Origin: Deroplatys truncata
Taxonomy: Eukaryota; Arthropoda; Insecta; Mantodea; Mantidae
Reading direction: 5' to 3'
Length of the DNA: 64,000 nucleotides
Assembly: GCA_030765065.1 (NCBI GenBank)
Contig: CM060986.1
Span: 72,285,573 to 72,349,572 of the forward strand
How positions within the stretch are numbered: the first letter of the stretch is position 1; the number at the start of each line of letters is the position of its first letter. A program made the translations under genes and the position numbers. The notes under the pieces are model-generated. The model searched no databases. It was not told where the DNA came from and saw only the letters and a list, made by a program, of their open reading frames with translations. Shown piece after piece: positions 1 to 12,860 of this stretch.

Positions 1-2700
1 TCAAGTAACTTGAAGCTCTATGGACCCTGGGTTCATTTAACATCATTTCATCCGATATGACCTATATGATTTAAGGACATTTAAAGTAAAAACCTATGGC
101 ATTAAACATAAAATAAAGCAGTACTTATTATCAACAGACAAGATGTTTTAAGTAGTGTTTAACACCCATTTTTACTGCATACAGCACCATAGGCAGTGGA
201 CAATAATGATGCATGAGATGATAATTTAGAAACAAAACATTCTAGGCATGGGTTGTATTTCACTTCTAATGCTAATAGAATGCATTTAGTTCTCCTGCCA
301 TCAGTTCCTTTAGAATACATTACAATGGTACACTTGTAGTAGGGGAGATTTTGATAAAGGAGTGGTTATTATCTTTACATTGAGTGCACTGCAATGGGGA
401 TTTGGTAAATTTCAAATAGCCCATTACTTCTTAAAGTGTATAACCGTGGCTGGAAAAGCTAAAAGAGGTTTACATGCAAAATGAAACCATTTCATGTTCT
501 TTGCTGATATACCTTTGGATTTTCAACATGAATCTCATACCATTAGCTTTAAAGCAATCGTAAGTTCTAATTTGTATGCACTGGGTTTTTAAATAATTCA
601 GATTTGCAGATTATAGTCCCATCTGAAAACATAGCAAAAAAGAAAAATCTCCCTACACTTCTTATACATAGTGTACATATTAATTCCTTATCAGCATTAA
701 TATCAAATGTTGCACAAATGCAAACAAATATAAAAAGCAATGGTTAGGATAAATCTCATAGCACACTCATACAGAAATGTTTCATTGAGAACTTCCATAG
801 AGGTTATCTTTGGCTGTGTAAGCTAATGTAAAATAATTATACAGACTTTAAAATTTATGGATCAAAGCTGGTGCTGAGAGATTTATTTTGTTATGTATTT
901 ATTCACTTAATTCTTGTCACTTAAGTTAAAAGGTTAACTCAAACAGATGTTAGGGGGACATGCGTCAAGGAAAAGACCAAAGAAACAAAAATGTCAAATT
1001 AGAGACATGTTATTTTGTTTGCTTGATATATAATCTTGTAATTCACCCCTACCCATAAGCCATTAATGTATAAATTTACAAATTATGTGGAATATTATGA
1101 CAAATGGAGGGGGGGCCCTTTGTGCAACATAGTGGAGATGCACATACTAAGTAGATCATTTAATTATGTAGTGTGCTATATCTAGTGCTAAAGGATAATC
1201 TTATCTGTTTAATGTTAATTTTTAGCGTGCAGAGAGCACCACAAATATTAGTTTTTTCTCTGATTTGATTCATATAGAAATGGAGGGGGATTATACTTAC
1301 CGTATTGAAACCTTTGAGATTTATTGTATTAGATATTCTCGTATCTTTAAAATTTTAGTCAAATAGGCCTGTTCCTTTAATAAGGTCCAGTAGATTTTTA
1401 ACTAAATTCTTTGTATGAATATCTTCTGGGTTTACAGTACTTAGTAGGTAGTTTTCTCTCTGACCGAACTTAAGGGTCTTTGTCAGTATAATTTATTTGT
1501 AACTTTCACACAATGATATTCCATGCAGAGATATAAAATACCAAGCCAAGAACAGGTAAAAGACCCAGCTATCTTTTTATAGGTCATGGTATCATTCAAC
1601 AATAATAATATTTTGTTTGTTAACGATGCTGTCAATTTCCAGGATCATATCAGCGCCACCAGTGTGCTGGAATTTTGTCCTGCAGGAGTTCTTTTACATG
1701 CTAGTAAATCTACTGATATGTGGCTGTTGCTTTTAAGCACTTTTAAAAACCATCTGTCTGGGTTTATGGAACTAAGTTTCTAAATTATAGTTCTTTAGTA
1801 AGGCTTAAGTCTCTGTTACATCAAATCAAACAGGTTTATGTATGCAACATCAAATATATAGCTGCTCCCACTAATACTTAGTTTTGTGGTACTGTGTCAA
1901 GCTTAGAAGAATTTCTCAAATATGGGATTTAAATAAAAAATACTAATTTGGTTTTAGCATTTATATTATTTACATAGTATTGTGATGGTTATAATTTTAT
2001 TTTAACACATTTTTGATAAATATGAGTTCATATAGTTTGAGATGTTCAGGACAGACGTGGTTTACATAACTACAGGAAATTGTCTTAGATTTCTTGCTAG
2101 TCATTTCCTGGATATTGATGTAAGCAGAGATCGGGTGACATACAGTTTAGAGAAAAATTTCACCTTTTGTCTCATGCATGTGGAAATTAAGTAAATTCTG
2201 TTGACAGACACACCATAAGCTATTAGGATAGGAACGATGCAATATCGGTGGGTATTTAAACAGGCTTTTGACAGTCTTTTCTTGAATATCCATGTGCCTA
2301 GCAAGAATCTCTGCCAGTTCGAAAATTCATTTTTAATTTACAAGCACAATGTAGGAGCTAGGCTGACAACGCTGGACTGCCAGACCTCCTCTGCCACTCA
2401 GGTAAATTCACCATTTGTCTAATTCTTTCTTTTGGAAATATAGTTTAGGTTAAATTAAAGTTTAGAAAAGATTGGGAACAGGAATTATGTGTGTCAATAA
2501 GGGCACCCTTGCTACTGTAACCAGTAACCCTAGGGAAGCCATCCTGTGCTACGTTTTCCCCATCCTTTTAGTGACACTAGTTAATGGCACCACGGATGCA
2601 TCACAGTATACAACAAAGCAAATTAAACATGTTTGTTGCAGCATATGAAGTATTAAAAATGCTATTCTGCTTCTTAAAGATATGCCTCAGATATTCGGCT
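1..2700. other. AT-rich stretch, no gene recognised
   Basis: Both strands were read. Only short open frames of at most 67 codons occur, none resembling a known protein and none with convincing splice context. No tRNA, SINE head or HINE-like repeat was seen. It could be intergenic, intronic or a long 3' UTR. Confidence 0.5.
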
Positions 2701-2729
2701 TTCAGGTTTAGTACTTTATGGGATACTCT

Positions 2730-3195
2730 CTATACCTTATTATTCCTCTCAAATGCCTGGTTATAATTTTTAGTTGTTTGTGGATCAGTTTTTCTGCATT
2801 CTTCAATCATAATTTTCTTTACTTCTTCTTTGAATGAAATGGTAGTTTGTTTCACCCTTTGATTAATGCTTCTCCACAAATCTTCAATTTGACTTAGGTT
2901 TGGCAAATACAGAAATGCTTCCAGCACCTTCGAACAGTTGTAAAGAAGCTACAAACGTGTGTGCTTTGGATTGTTATCCAAATATAATACTTGAATGTGT
3001 CCCTTATTTCTAGATGCTCAGCAGTTTTAAATTGGACTTCAAAATGTCCAAATATATGCAATAATTCATAGTTTTAATGAAAACAAGCTCGCCAAACCCC
3101 ACTTGCAGTCATTAAATCCCAAAAAAGAACACTTTCTTTATCATGCTTCACTGTTCACAGCAGATTCTTCTTATAAAGTTAAATGTTCACTTTTT
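2730..3195 (-). pseudogene. Tc1-like transposase relic (C-terminal part)
   Basis: Translating the minus strand in shifting frames gives recognisable pieces of a Tc1-family transposase in the right order. First comes SVLFWDLMTASGVWRACFH (matching the family's 'W..fsa.GvG.L' stretch). Then follow a segment like 'iYldILk.nLk.SA..L', then YLDNNPKHTRL (the family's DNDPKHT catalytic-aspartate motif, one D kept), then LSQIEDLWRSINQRVKQ (the 'lNPIEnlW..lkr.v' box). Stops and frameshifts separate the pieces. The N-terminal HTH and the TIRs were not found. The order of four motifs makes the family call fairly safe; activity is excluded by the damage. Confidence 0.72.
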
Positions 3196-4574
3196 GGCAT
3201 ATGTAGTATTTTTCATTAGAAAAATAAATATAAATTCATCATCCTACCAGGCATCATTTTTATCTACATACATTTTTGCAAAGTGAAATGTCTTTTTCCT
3301 ATCAAAGCACTTATGTATTATTTCTTCCTTGCTATTTGACCATTTAGCTACTTGTTCTCATAACATGCCTTACAGTTTCCACACTCACTTATTTTCTTTA
3401 TCATCTTACACACATATTGTAAGTTTTGGAGCATTTAGGAGACGATTTTGTTTTATTTTTGTATGTACTGTGCATTGTTCATGTCTGGTTAGTATTTTTG
3501 ACCTACCTTTTTTGCAGTGTGGATGCTATGCTGTCTTCATTTTTTGTATACTTGGACTATCACCCTCCCTGCTTTTACTAATTTTTCCAATCTCAGCTCA
3601 TTTCAGCCCTTTTCCGTAGTAAAAGATTACCAACTGTCTTTGTTCAAATGCAATATTTTTTTCCTTTACAACTACATCCTACAAACTGCAGTCAAAAAAA
3701 GCTTGGCTGGAGTTCAGAAGGTAAACCCTATCCTGGCTTCAAAGTGATTTACCTCAAACAAGTGCAAAGTGAACATACCACAACCAAATGTTGATGGGGC
3801 AAAACAATATTAATGGGACATGATTATGCAGCAATAAATTATATGCAATTTTTATCTAGATTATTTAATGATATAAAAGGATAATCTTCATATGGTTAGA
3901 TGCTAAATACATAAAAGTGCATAACTGTTTCACTACATCAGCTTTATTGGCACCACATAGTTTCAAATTTGTTCAAACTTAAAAAGGCACAAAAAACAAA
4001 ATATTAATGGGAGCAACTGCAGGCACCATAATTCACACTCTCAATTAAATGCTAACACCCACTTGGGTAAAGGTAAGAAGTTGAGCCTGTCACTTCTGTA
4101 ATTGCACAGGTCTACCAGTTTCATTTTGAGAGATTTTGGCATTATGTATATGTGATAAGTATTTCCCTAGTCAGAAGTGGTTAGTACTGAATACTGTGTT
4201 CTCTCAGGTTAAGGGCGGTATGTTTTTGAGCTGGACTTCAATCTGGAGCCCTTGTGTCCCTTACATTGCTTTTTTTCACAACTGTAAATGAGCTGTTAAA
4301 TGGCAATGAAGACAAACTTGAGGCATACCTATTGTTTTTTTTTTGCACAAATTAAAAAGAAACTACCAACTGCTGAGTCACCTGTTATAATGTTAGTTCA
4401 TTACTGACAATTCTTCACTTAGCAAAGAGTTTCATTAGAAGAGCTTACAGTTTAATGAAGATTAGGTACCCATGCATGTATGTATATTACTGTAAGCACA
4501 AAATCATACCTCAGAAGCTGTAAGCCTTTGTTTGTTTGTTGCTTTTCTTGTTTGTTCAGCATAGATATTTTTTT
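3196..4574. other. No gene recognised
   Basis: A 96-codon plus-strand frame at 3329-3619 is hydrophobic and T-rich, of the kind produced by T-rich DNA. It matches nothing I recognise. No repeat family shared with the rest of the window was seen. Confidence 0.45.
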
Positions 4575-5318
4575 ACTTTCTCTACCATGTTCCTAGAGGA
4601 AGAAAAGGTATTGTACTCCACCCAAAAATTTGATATCAAGATTTCATAGGAAATACGCATTTTGAGGTTCACTGAATAAAAAAAAAAACAGCATTGTTAG
4701 AAAAAAAAGGCCATGTGTGTGTCTTTGAACAACATATTTAAAGAACACAAAGCCAGAGGAATATCAAAAGTTCAATATCTTCCAAAGACAAGACACAAAG
4801 ATTCTCAAGAAAATCTCCGCAATCCAAACTTCCCTTTACATGGACAATGTTCCTAAATTTTTTATTTTCTCAAAATTGACTCTGATTAAAAAACATGTTT
4901 AATACATTTGCATGACAAACAAAGTGTATATCTTGAATTTTCTGGGAATAGCTTGTTGTTTTTTTATTTATGGACGTTCTTTAACTACTATGGTCCTTAG
5001 CGTCCCATTCTATATTGGGTGTGAAAGATCGGTAATTTTGCTCAGAGACCTCTTTATCAGGCTTGAGCTTCTTTTACGTGCCGTAAATCTACGACACGGG
5101 ACCACCAGCTTTACTTCCCTTCCAAAGGAAGCCATGCTAAGGATTTTTACACCCGAAAAAATCCATCGCCCTCCGCCGGGTTTGAACCCGTGACCTTGAG
5201 AACTAGAGGCTAGCACGGCACCACTAGTCCACAGAGGACGACGGAATAGCTTGTGAAGTCCCCTTCATTCTGAATTACTGATAAACTGTAAGAGACAGTC
5301 AAATCCTTACTACACACA
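4575..5318 (+). mobile_element. HINE-like repeat, old diverged copy, interrupted by a SINE
   Basis: It begins with ACTTTCTCTACC after a T tract. The usual blocks follow in order: the 'CACCCAAAAATTTGAT' block, the A-run, the AACAACAT block, 'CCAAAGA', and 'TTGAATTTTCTGGGAATAGC'. Sequence then jumps over the SINE at 4957-5242 and resumes with GAAGTCCCCTTCATTCTGAA. The 3' end is missing where a LINE fragment begins near 5320. This belongs to the older subfamily ('GGGAATAGCC' instead of 'GGGAATGTCT'). Confidence 0.75.
4957..5242 (-). mobile_element. tRNA-derived SINE, family A
   Basis: Read on the minus strand it starts with a tRNA-like head (GTCCTCTGTGG..., B-box-like GGTTCAAACCC) and continues with a body containing 'AAATCCTTAGCATGGCTTCC' and 'GGTCTTTCACACCC'. 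It ends with CATAAATAAA and an A-rich tail (a T run on the plus strand). A 12-bp target duplication, GGAATAGCTTGT, flanks it at 4945-4956 and 5243-5254. This is a typical LINE-mobilised SINE insertion into an older repeat. Confidence 0.85.
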
Positions 5319-5319
5319 G

Positions 5320-6235
5320 GGAAGATTAGCAATGACTGTTATAAGAATATGCTTAAAGAAAATACCAGATATGCAAATTAAATGGTTGAAAAGGGTTTAC
5401 AAAGCTGTAGTTGAAGCAAAAATGGCCTATGGATCAGAGATTTGGGGAAGTGACAAAGGACGGGAGATGATTGATAAAGTACATAGATCGTTCTGTAAAT
5501 ATATGTTAGGTTTATTTATTTCATTACCTAATGGAGCAGCAATGTTGGAGTTGGGAAGAGTAGGTAGCAAGGGCATAGTAGTAGAAAAGATACTTAAATA
5601 TTGGCATAGATTGAAATCATTGGACGAGCATAATATCTTGAGGCAATGTTTAATAATACAAGAAAAATCCAGTAATGGGATGAACTGGGCTCAAGGAATA
5701 AGGAGAATTTTACAGGAAATAGGAATGGGTAACTTATGGGAGGAGAGAGAGGGGTTAGTTAAAGGTTTCTGGAAAGAAGTGAGGAACAGAGTAGAAGATA
5801 TAGAGAAACAAGAATTATTTCAAAGTCTGGAAGTAAAGAAAAGTTTGGAACTATATAGACAATTAAAGGTGGACTGGGGAACAGAGAAGTATGTGGATGT
5901 AGGTAATAGGTTAGTGAGAGAAGGGTGACCTGGTCTAGATTAAGTGCATATAGGCTAAGGGGAGATAGGAAGAGTGCGAATTTGAATAGTGTCCTCCTTG
6001 TGGAGAGATCAGTTTTTACCTAAAGAATGAGAGAATGTTAACAAAGAAGTATTAAAAGTTAGGATAATGAAAATACAAAAGGAGAGGGATATAAAAAGAA
6101 TAGGAGAATATATGGGGAGAGTAAGAGAAAAATGGTTTAGAAAAATAAAGCAATATGAAGTTGTTATGACCCACCATGCATAAATAACCACGGTGTTAAA
6201 ATACATGATGGACTAAAGAAAGAAAACAAAAAAAA
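5320..6235 (+). pseudogene. LINE fragment: C-terminal region of a non-LTR reverse transcriptase
   Basis: An open frame at 5332-5928 (198 codons) reads as the region downstream of the RT domain in non-LTR retrotransposons. It contains VYKAVVEAKMAYGSEIWG, then VHRSFCKYMLGL, an ELGR element and KYWHRL, an arrangement common in arthropod LINE ORF2 proteins. The frame ends at a TGA at 5926-5928, while LINE-like, A-rich sequence continues to about 6235. The 5' part (endonuclease and RT core with YADD) is absent, as in 5'-truncated insertions. The ATG at 5332 is internal to the original protein, so this is not a gene start. Confidence 0.75.
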
Positions 6236-6338
6236 ATAGCAACTCAAAGTAATGTATTAAAAATTGTAAGAATTTTATATAGCATTATGGAAATATATAT
6301 ATATATATACTACACACAATTTATGCCACAACATTTTT

Positions 6339-7262
6339 ACTTTCTCTACAACATACATAGTAGGTAAAGAAGGTATTGCATTCCACCCATAAATTCAATA
6401 CCGAGATTTCACCGGAAACACGTGTTTTGAGGATCCCTGAATTAAAAAAAAAAATTTTTAGAAAAAGCTCAGTGTGTCTGTGAACAGTATAACTTAAAAA
6501 TGAAGTCGGATACACACCAAACTTGGTATTTAGGTTCAGTACCTTCCAAAGATGTGGCATAAAGATTTTGAAGACAATCCTCCCACCATACCAAACCACC
6601 CTTTACATGGAAGATTTTTCGAAATTTTTTATTTTCTAAAAAATGGCTAACGATTTTGATTAAAATACCATAAATTAAAGATATTTACATAAAAAATAAA
6701 ATGTATATCTTGAATTTTCTGGGAATAGCCTTTGAAGTCCTCTCCATCTGGAAGGAATTTTTATAATCTTGTACAACTGTTAAATGTTAAGCAAAATACG
6801 AAAACATACTACACAAGAAATCCAGTTTTCTTTAAGACATACAATTTATTTTAAATAACTTTTTGGTAGCATCAGCCATTCCCAGATATCCATAATTAAT
6901 GGTTCAAATTGTCAATATTTAGTCATTCTTTTTAAGTAGTGTCAATTTTTAGTTTTTTCTCGCAATGTTATGGACAGTTTTTTTTAAAGCCAGCACGTAG
7001 CATCCAGTTCTAAAACACTTGACTATCCCTGTTCCCTTTGCATCTATAACAAAATGTGTAATGCGAAATTTCTGGAAACATTTATCTGGATTAAAACACT
7101 TGACTATCGCTGTTCCCTTTGTATCTGTAACGAAATGTATAATGCACTATATCTGGAAATGTTTATATGGATTAAGAAGATAAATTTTTGTAAGAATAAT
7201 TTGTATACCACTAATAAGATATAGAGGGTAAGGGAAAGTCATGTGAATGTAACACATCAGAA
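6339..7262 (+). mobile_element. HINE-like repeat, old full-length copy
   Basis: It starts with ACTTTCTCTACA behind five Ts and ends in AAGTCATGTGAATGTAACAC + ATCAG. The terminal stem ATGTG/CACAT is preserved. The TG microsatellite block is reduced to GTGTGTCTGTG. An 80-bp direct duplication lies inside (near 7012-7090 and 7092-7160). Confidence 0.75.
7012..7160 (+). repeat. Tandem duplication, about 80-bp period
   Basis: The block AAACACTTGACTATC...CTGTTCCCTTTG...TAAC(A/G)AAATGT...AATGC occurs twice in direct orientation, starting near 7012 and 7092, with a few mismatches. It lies in the 3' half of the HINE-like copy. Confidence 0.7.
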
Positions 7263-9475
7263 CTTTTTTTTTTGTGGCATTAGCAATTTCTGAGAAATAC
7301 TTCATTGCTTTGAATTTTCAAATACTTAATACTTTTTTTTTAAGTGGCAAATTGCTTTTCATTTTTTGTGGTTATAAAAGAAGCATGGAATTTCAAAGCC
7401 ATCATATAGTGATGCACATTTTTAAAAAGCTTTAGCCTATTTACTTATTTTGCTGTTTACAGTGTCAAAACACAAAAGAACAATGTCAAGAGCGCGTGCG
7501 CACGAAGAAGATCCTAACCACTAGTTGTTATTTACAAATTCCTCTATATTGTAATATGCTTTTTCTATTAGATACCTTTTTGGTATTGTTTTAAATTTAT
7601 TCTTATTGCACAATTTGATGTCATTTGGTAGGACATTGTAAAACTTTAATCCCATTAAACTAGGCATATTTTCACAGAAGTGTAGTCGACTGGGGATTGC
7701 TAGGTCCTCTTTATGTCTAGTATTGTGGTTGTGTCTTATCAGAGTTGCTTTCTAGGAGGAAGTTCAAATTTCTTAAATGCAGGATAGTTTGATAAATATA
7801 TAGGCTAGGGAGAGTTGGGATTTTTAACTTGAGAAAGTTTTGCAACAAGACTCATTGTACTTAAGATTACTAAGGTATCTGATGGCTCTCTTCTGTAATA
7901 CCAAGATTTTATTAAAGTTGGCTACTGTTGGTTTCCCCATAGTTCAAATCCATATGAAAGATGTGAATGGATTAAAGAATAATAAATCATTTTGGCAGTA
8001 TCTTTAGTTACATATTTCACCAAGTATTTGAGAGCAAATAGGTTTTTACAGATCCTGTTTCCTAACTTATTGATGTAGTTTGAGAATGAGCGTGTTTTAA
8101 CTAGTGTGACTCCTAATAGCTTTCTTCATTTGGTATTTTAACTGGGTTTTTGCCAATGTTTATCTGAAAATTAGTGTTTTTAGATCCAAATAACATTGGT
8201 TCACTTTTGCTGGAGTTTACAAACATATTCAAATCTCTAAAGTATTGCTGTAATTTATTTGTAGTATCATTTAAAGTGCTATCCACTACAGTATCATCTT
8301 TATGACATGCAGTGATTGTGGAGTCATCTGCATATTGAAATAATTTAGCATCTACAGGTATGAGGTCATTAATGTCATGCATGTAAAGAATAAATAATAT
8401 AGGTCCTAAAATGGCCATGTGGTACACCATGAGTTAGTATTTGCCTATTTGATATAAATTCACCATGTTCTGTTTTTAATATTACGGATTGCTTTTGGTT
8501 AGTCATGACTTAAGGATTTTTTGTACATGGCCTCTAATGCCCAGGTCATAGATTTTGTCCATCAATATACTTATCTACGCAGTCAAAGGCTTTAGTTAGG
8601 TCTAACAGGACACCAGCTGAATCAATGTTGGCTATTATCTCTTCAATGCAATCCGATATGCATTTTATGGTAAAGCTATTTTTCACAAATCCATATTGAT
8701 GTTTGGACAGTAAATCGTACTTTCCCAGATAATTCATAATTCTTTTGTAGAGAGTGCATTCAAATATTTTAGAGAAGGCAAGTAAGATAGATGTAGGCTG
8801 GTAATTATCAATGTCCTCTTTGCTCCCTTTTTTTGAAAACAGGTGTAATTTTAGCAGTTTTCCAAATAGCATTTTCCAAACACGAGTTTATAATTGCTGC
8901 AAGGGGATCTGCAATTGTTGTTCTACATGCTTTTAAGAGGGACATAGGAATATTATCATTACCAATACTGTTATGGGTTTTCTAGGATTTTATTATATTT
9001 GATACTTCTGTACTATTTGTAGGATAGAGGTACATACTAGAAGTGGATTTCGATTTGCCTGATAGTCCTATACTGCTGTAGGTACTGGTTATGGGACTGT
9101 TATTTTTTAAATTAGCTGCGATGGACACAAAATGGTTGTTAAACTATTAGCCACTTGTGTTGGTTCTTTGACAGTGCCATTTCCCATATTAATGACTACA
9201 TTGTAAGTGATAGCAGGGGTTTTCCGAAAATGTTTTATTATTTGCCAACTCATTTTGCATATATTATAGGAGTTTATTATTTTAATACTGATACTATTCC
9301 ACTTAGCAGCTGTCACTAGTTGGTCATAAGTGTGTTTTATTTGTTTATATGTTCTTGTTAAACCTACAACAAAATGTGTAATGAAAGTTTATCTATATTG
9401 GCAAGAAGTAGGTAAAATGTAGAAAACGAGTAAAGAAAGTCACGTGAATGCACATCAGATTTTTTGCACAGCATT
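7263..9475 (+). mobile_element. HINE-like 3' fragment, apparently split by a LINE
   Basis: 7263-7490 matches the internal 3' half of the old HINE-like subfamily (GCATTAGCAATTTCTGAGA, GAAGCATGGAATTTCAAAG). 9365-9466 matches the terminal part (ACAAAATGTGTAATGAAAG ... AAAGTCACGTGAATG, CACATCAGATTTTTT). The intervening 1.9 kb is a minus-strand LINE, so the simplest reading is one HINE copy split by a LINE insertion. No target duplication was found. Confidence 0.6.
7505..9364 (-). pseudogene. LINE retrotransposon relic (Jockey/CR1-type reverse transcriptase)
   Basis: Minus-strand frames give RT hallmarks in order. Around 9316-9107 is a linker-like segment. At 8872-8546 there is NYQPTSILLAFSKIFE (the 'NYRPISLL...SK.fE' block), KHQYGF and LLDLTKAFDCVD (the first catalytic aspartate region). 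At 8430-8113 there is LGPILFILYMHDI followed by FQYADDSTI (the YADD catalytic core). Below 8113 the C-terminal tail follows (YINKLGNRI, YYSLIHSHLSYGFELWG). Frames are shifted and interrupted between the pieces, so it is inactive. The endonuclease domain is missing (5' truncation). The exact clade cannot be fixed by eye. Confidence 0.82.
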
Positions 9476-10494
9476 AAGCTAAAACTGGTTCACATATATT
9501 ATGTTTTTCTCAAGGTAACAAATAAAAGTCCTAGACAGACTGACAAAAATACCATTTATTACACTGTTAATACATTTCAACAGATAAAGCATTTGATAAT
9601 GGGATTACAATTAATGTAGTATAATGGACAAACATTTTTATAAGCACCAAGAGGAGGAATGTAGCAATACATTGTTTGCTTATGTTCTCTGCTGGGACTA
9701 CTGATTTTTGTTAATGGAAATAAGGTACCATACATTATTCTTTTTGCTGATGCTAAAGAAATAGATTTCTAGAGTAGGTTTTATATTATTGCATTTTAGT
9801 TAATGGCAAAGGAACAGACTACAAACATGAATGAGAAGATAGGAAATAGCTGACTCGTATTACAAATTAACAAAGTGAGAAAAGTCCAGCAGTAGCAATA
9901 AATAACTGCATTACTGTATTCCCTATACAATCAGATTTGTCATGCTGGATATATTATTTATAAAATTTAGTATCAATGAATTCATTTATTGATTGAGTGG
10001 CTAAATAAAAGGGGTCCATCCTGCTTTCTGGTCAAATTCTTGTTTTCAGCTTTATCTTAATGTCCTGACCTTGTCGTGTACATGTCCAAAAGGAGAATGT
10101 TATGTCAAGTGGCCTTTATTTAAAAAGTGAGCTAGAACACTTGGTAGGAAAACAGATCCTTTCTAATCTCGCCATTGTTAAAACGACTTGGTAATCAATC
10201 TGCTGACGGTTGCAATAAAGTGCAAGTGTGTATTAAATAAACCAAAATTTTGAATGAAATTAGCTGTGAAATAGTAAAGAAGATTATATTTGGGGAAGAA
10301 GTCCTCTTTATAGCTTCAAAATGTAGACAAAAGTTGCAAAACAAAACATTTTCTTAACTTATGCCTTATATAGTATAAGTAAGAATTGTCTTGTGACTTC
10401 TATAAACTATCACACACAAACCAGTTACGTACAAGTGCTTGCTCTGTTAGATATAACCGAACTGTTAACTTAGTATAGTGAATTGTTTGTTTTT
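9476..10494. other. No gene recognised
   Basis: Low-complexity AT-rich sequence without long frames, SINE heads or the HINE-like blocks. Confidence 0.45.
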
Positions 10495-11338
10495 ACTTTC
10501 TCTGCCACCTACCAGTAATAGATAAGAGAAAGTATTGTATTCTATCCAAAACTTTGATGTCAAGATTTCAACACAAATACATATTTTGAAGCACAATGAA
10601 TGAAAAGAAAAAGCATTTTTAGAAAAAGGTCTGCCTGTGTGAACAGTATAACTGAAAAATGAAATGCTGGATAAATGCCAAACTTGATATTTAAGTTCAG
10701 TATGTTACAAAAATGCAACATGAAGATTTTCAAATAAAAATGCCCCCACTCAAACTATGCTTTATATTGGACAATTTTTCAAAATGTTTATCTCAAAAAT
10801 GGCTCCAATAATTTTGATTAAAATACTATATATTTAAGACATTTAAATAAAAAAATATATCTTGAATTTTCTGGGAAGAGCCTGTGAAGTCGTCCTCATT
10901 TGGAAAGAATTTTTAATAATTTCATATAACTGGTAAACCATAAGATGTGGACAAAAACTTACTACAAACAAAATGCAGATCTCTTTAAAAGACACAATTT
11001 ATTTCAAATAACTTTTTCTATGGCATTAGCCATATCCAAGATATGTGTTGTTATTGGTTTGAATTTTTTAAAAGTGTTGTTGCTATTTGGCTGTTCTTAT
11101 GGTGTTCAGGGAAACAGTATGGAATTTCAAAGCTGGCATATAGCAACATTTGACTATCAATTTTATTTTTCGTATCCCATTTGTACCTTGAACAATTTGT
11201 GTAATGAAACTATTTCTGCAAAGGCTTATTTCAATTAAGGTGAAGTAGATAGAAAAATAACCTTTCATAGTCTGTAGTAGCTATATAAAAATAAATGATA
11301 GTGGGTAGAGAAAGTCAAGATGAACTTAACACAGATGT
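10495..11338 (+). mobile_element. HINE-like repeat, old copy
   Basis: It starts with ACTTTCTCTGCC after TTTT and ends GTAGAGAAAGTCAAGATGAA...ACAGATGTTTTT. Internal blocks (CATTTTTAGAAAAAGG, AATTTTCTGGGAAGAGCCTG) place it in the older subfamily. The 97-codon frame at 10945-11238 lies wholly inside and is an artefact of the repeat. Confidence 0.72.
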
Positions 11339-11952
11339 TTTTAGCATATAAAATCACAGAACTGTGAATGGCTCCATTCATATTTCCAAATGCTGCTCAC
11401 GTGTCTTCAGTCCCTAAATAGAAATCAAGTCTAGTTAGTAGAAGTATATTCAAAGCAGTGCGCATTATTAGATTTTTTTTTTCTACTAGAGGAGTTACTG
11501 TGTAATATTACTTCACAGATGGAATACTTAAAATATGTACATGTCTGAGAATAGGGAGTACAAGGGGTATACATATCTTAACTAGTTATTTTACATGCTA
11601 CACTGAATGAAATAAATTGTAGTTTTAAAATGAAAGTTTTTATTTTGTTTTTTTGTATTGGTTTGAGCAGTAGACTTGTCATAAAATACCAGTTTTCATG
11701 ATATTTATCACTCCAGTACACCATAAGATATACTGAACTTAGCTTAAGGACAGATCAAAAGAAATTGAATCCAGTAAAACGTGTGTGTGTATATATATAT
11801 ATAATTTATTTAAAGGTGAGTCGGAATTGTTACACTAACATCACTTAAGTTTACTCATTTAACATGTTTCGGGAAACGGTTGTTCCCATCCTCAGAAGTT
11901 TTCTTTTCATTACAATATCAACACAAAATATATATATATTTTGTTTTTGCTT
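11339..11952. other. No gene recognised
   Basis: AT-rich sequence with a short TG/TA run near 11781-11803. Nothing else is supported. Confidence 0.4.
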
Positions 11953-12186
11953 ACTTTCTCTACCACATATATAGTGAGTAGAGAAGGTGCTACTTTCCAC
12001 CCAAAAATTTGACATTGAGATTTCACCAGAAATACATGTTTTGAGGACCAATGACCCCTTATGTGGAAAATGTTTTGAAATGTTTTATTTTCTCAAAAAT
12101 GGCCCAAAAAGATATTTATTAAAGTATCATTTAATGCATTTGCATGACAAAATGTACATCTTGAATTTCGAGGAATAGCCAGTTAA

Positions 12187-12860
12187 GGCAATGCATCTGT
12201 CAACATCCAAAAGTCTACAATTTTCTTCTGTTTGCTTTGACTGTTTTACCATATACTCAGAACACAAAAGAGATATGCCAAACTGCTAAGAGATTAATTC
12301 TTTTTTTATTCATAATCAATCATTCATTTTTTTATATGGTTATACGAAATGATCCTTAGACCCTACAGTTTATAACATTACTCTCAAATTTTTAATTTGA
12401 GTCGAATAAATAAACTTAAAGAAATTGTTGTGTAAGCATTTCGTAATTTTAATTAGTTTAACATAAAAAACATTTTGTACACACATTATTGAATTTTTCA
12501 ACATTTTCAATAATTTATGAAAAATAATTAATTTCAACTGAACTATTTTTTAACAAGTACAGAATAATTTTTAAATCCGTAATTCATGAAGCTATCTGGA
12601 AAAGTTCAAGTTATAAAGTTTGAATAGTGGAAAATGCTGAAAAGAAGGAACTGAGAAAAATGGAGTTTAAAGTTTAATGCGGTGCTTTACTTAAATGGTA
12701 AAGAACAGATTAAGTAGCCATTTGGGCTTTAAAATTATTTATATTAGAAAACTAGTTATGTGGTATTAAAGTAAAAGTTATAAGTATAATAAAAATGCCA
12801 AAAAAAAAAAAATTAAAATTTTCACTTTTTTTTTTTACCAAATTTCACCAATGCATTGCC
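12187..12860. mobile_element. 674-bp MITE with TTAA target duplication (piggyBac-like)
   Basis: The insertion is bounded by TTAA at 12183-12186 and 12861-12864. Its ends are inverted: GGCAATGCAT at the left and ATGCATTGCC at the right (10 bp perfect, then partial). The interior is AT-rich and has no coding potential. The flanking HINE-like repeat rejoins in register across one TTAA, which defines the insertion precisely. TTAA duplication is characteristic of piggyBac elements, but the usual CCC-type terminus is not present, so the superfamily is inferred. Confidence 0.72.

Noticed and set aside
5332-5928. 198-codon frame as a host gene
   Set aside because: Its motifs (YGSEIWG, FCKYMLGL, KYWHRL) are those of non-LTR retrotransposon ORF2 C-terminal regions, and the ATG is internal to that protein.
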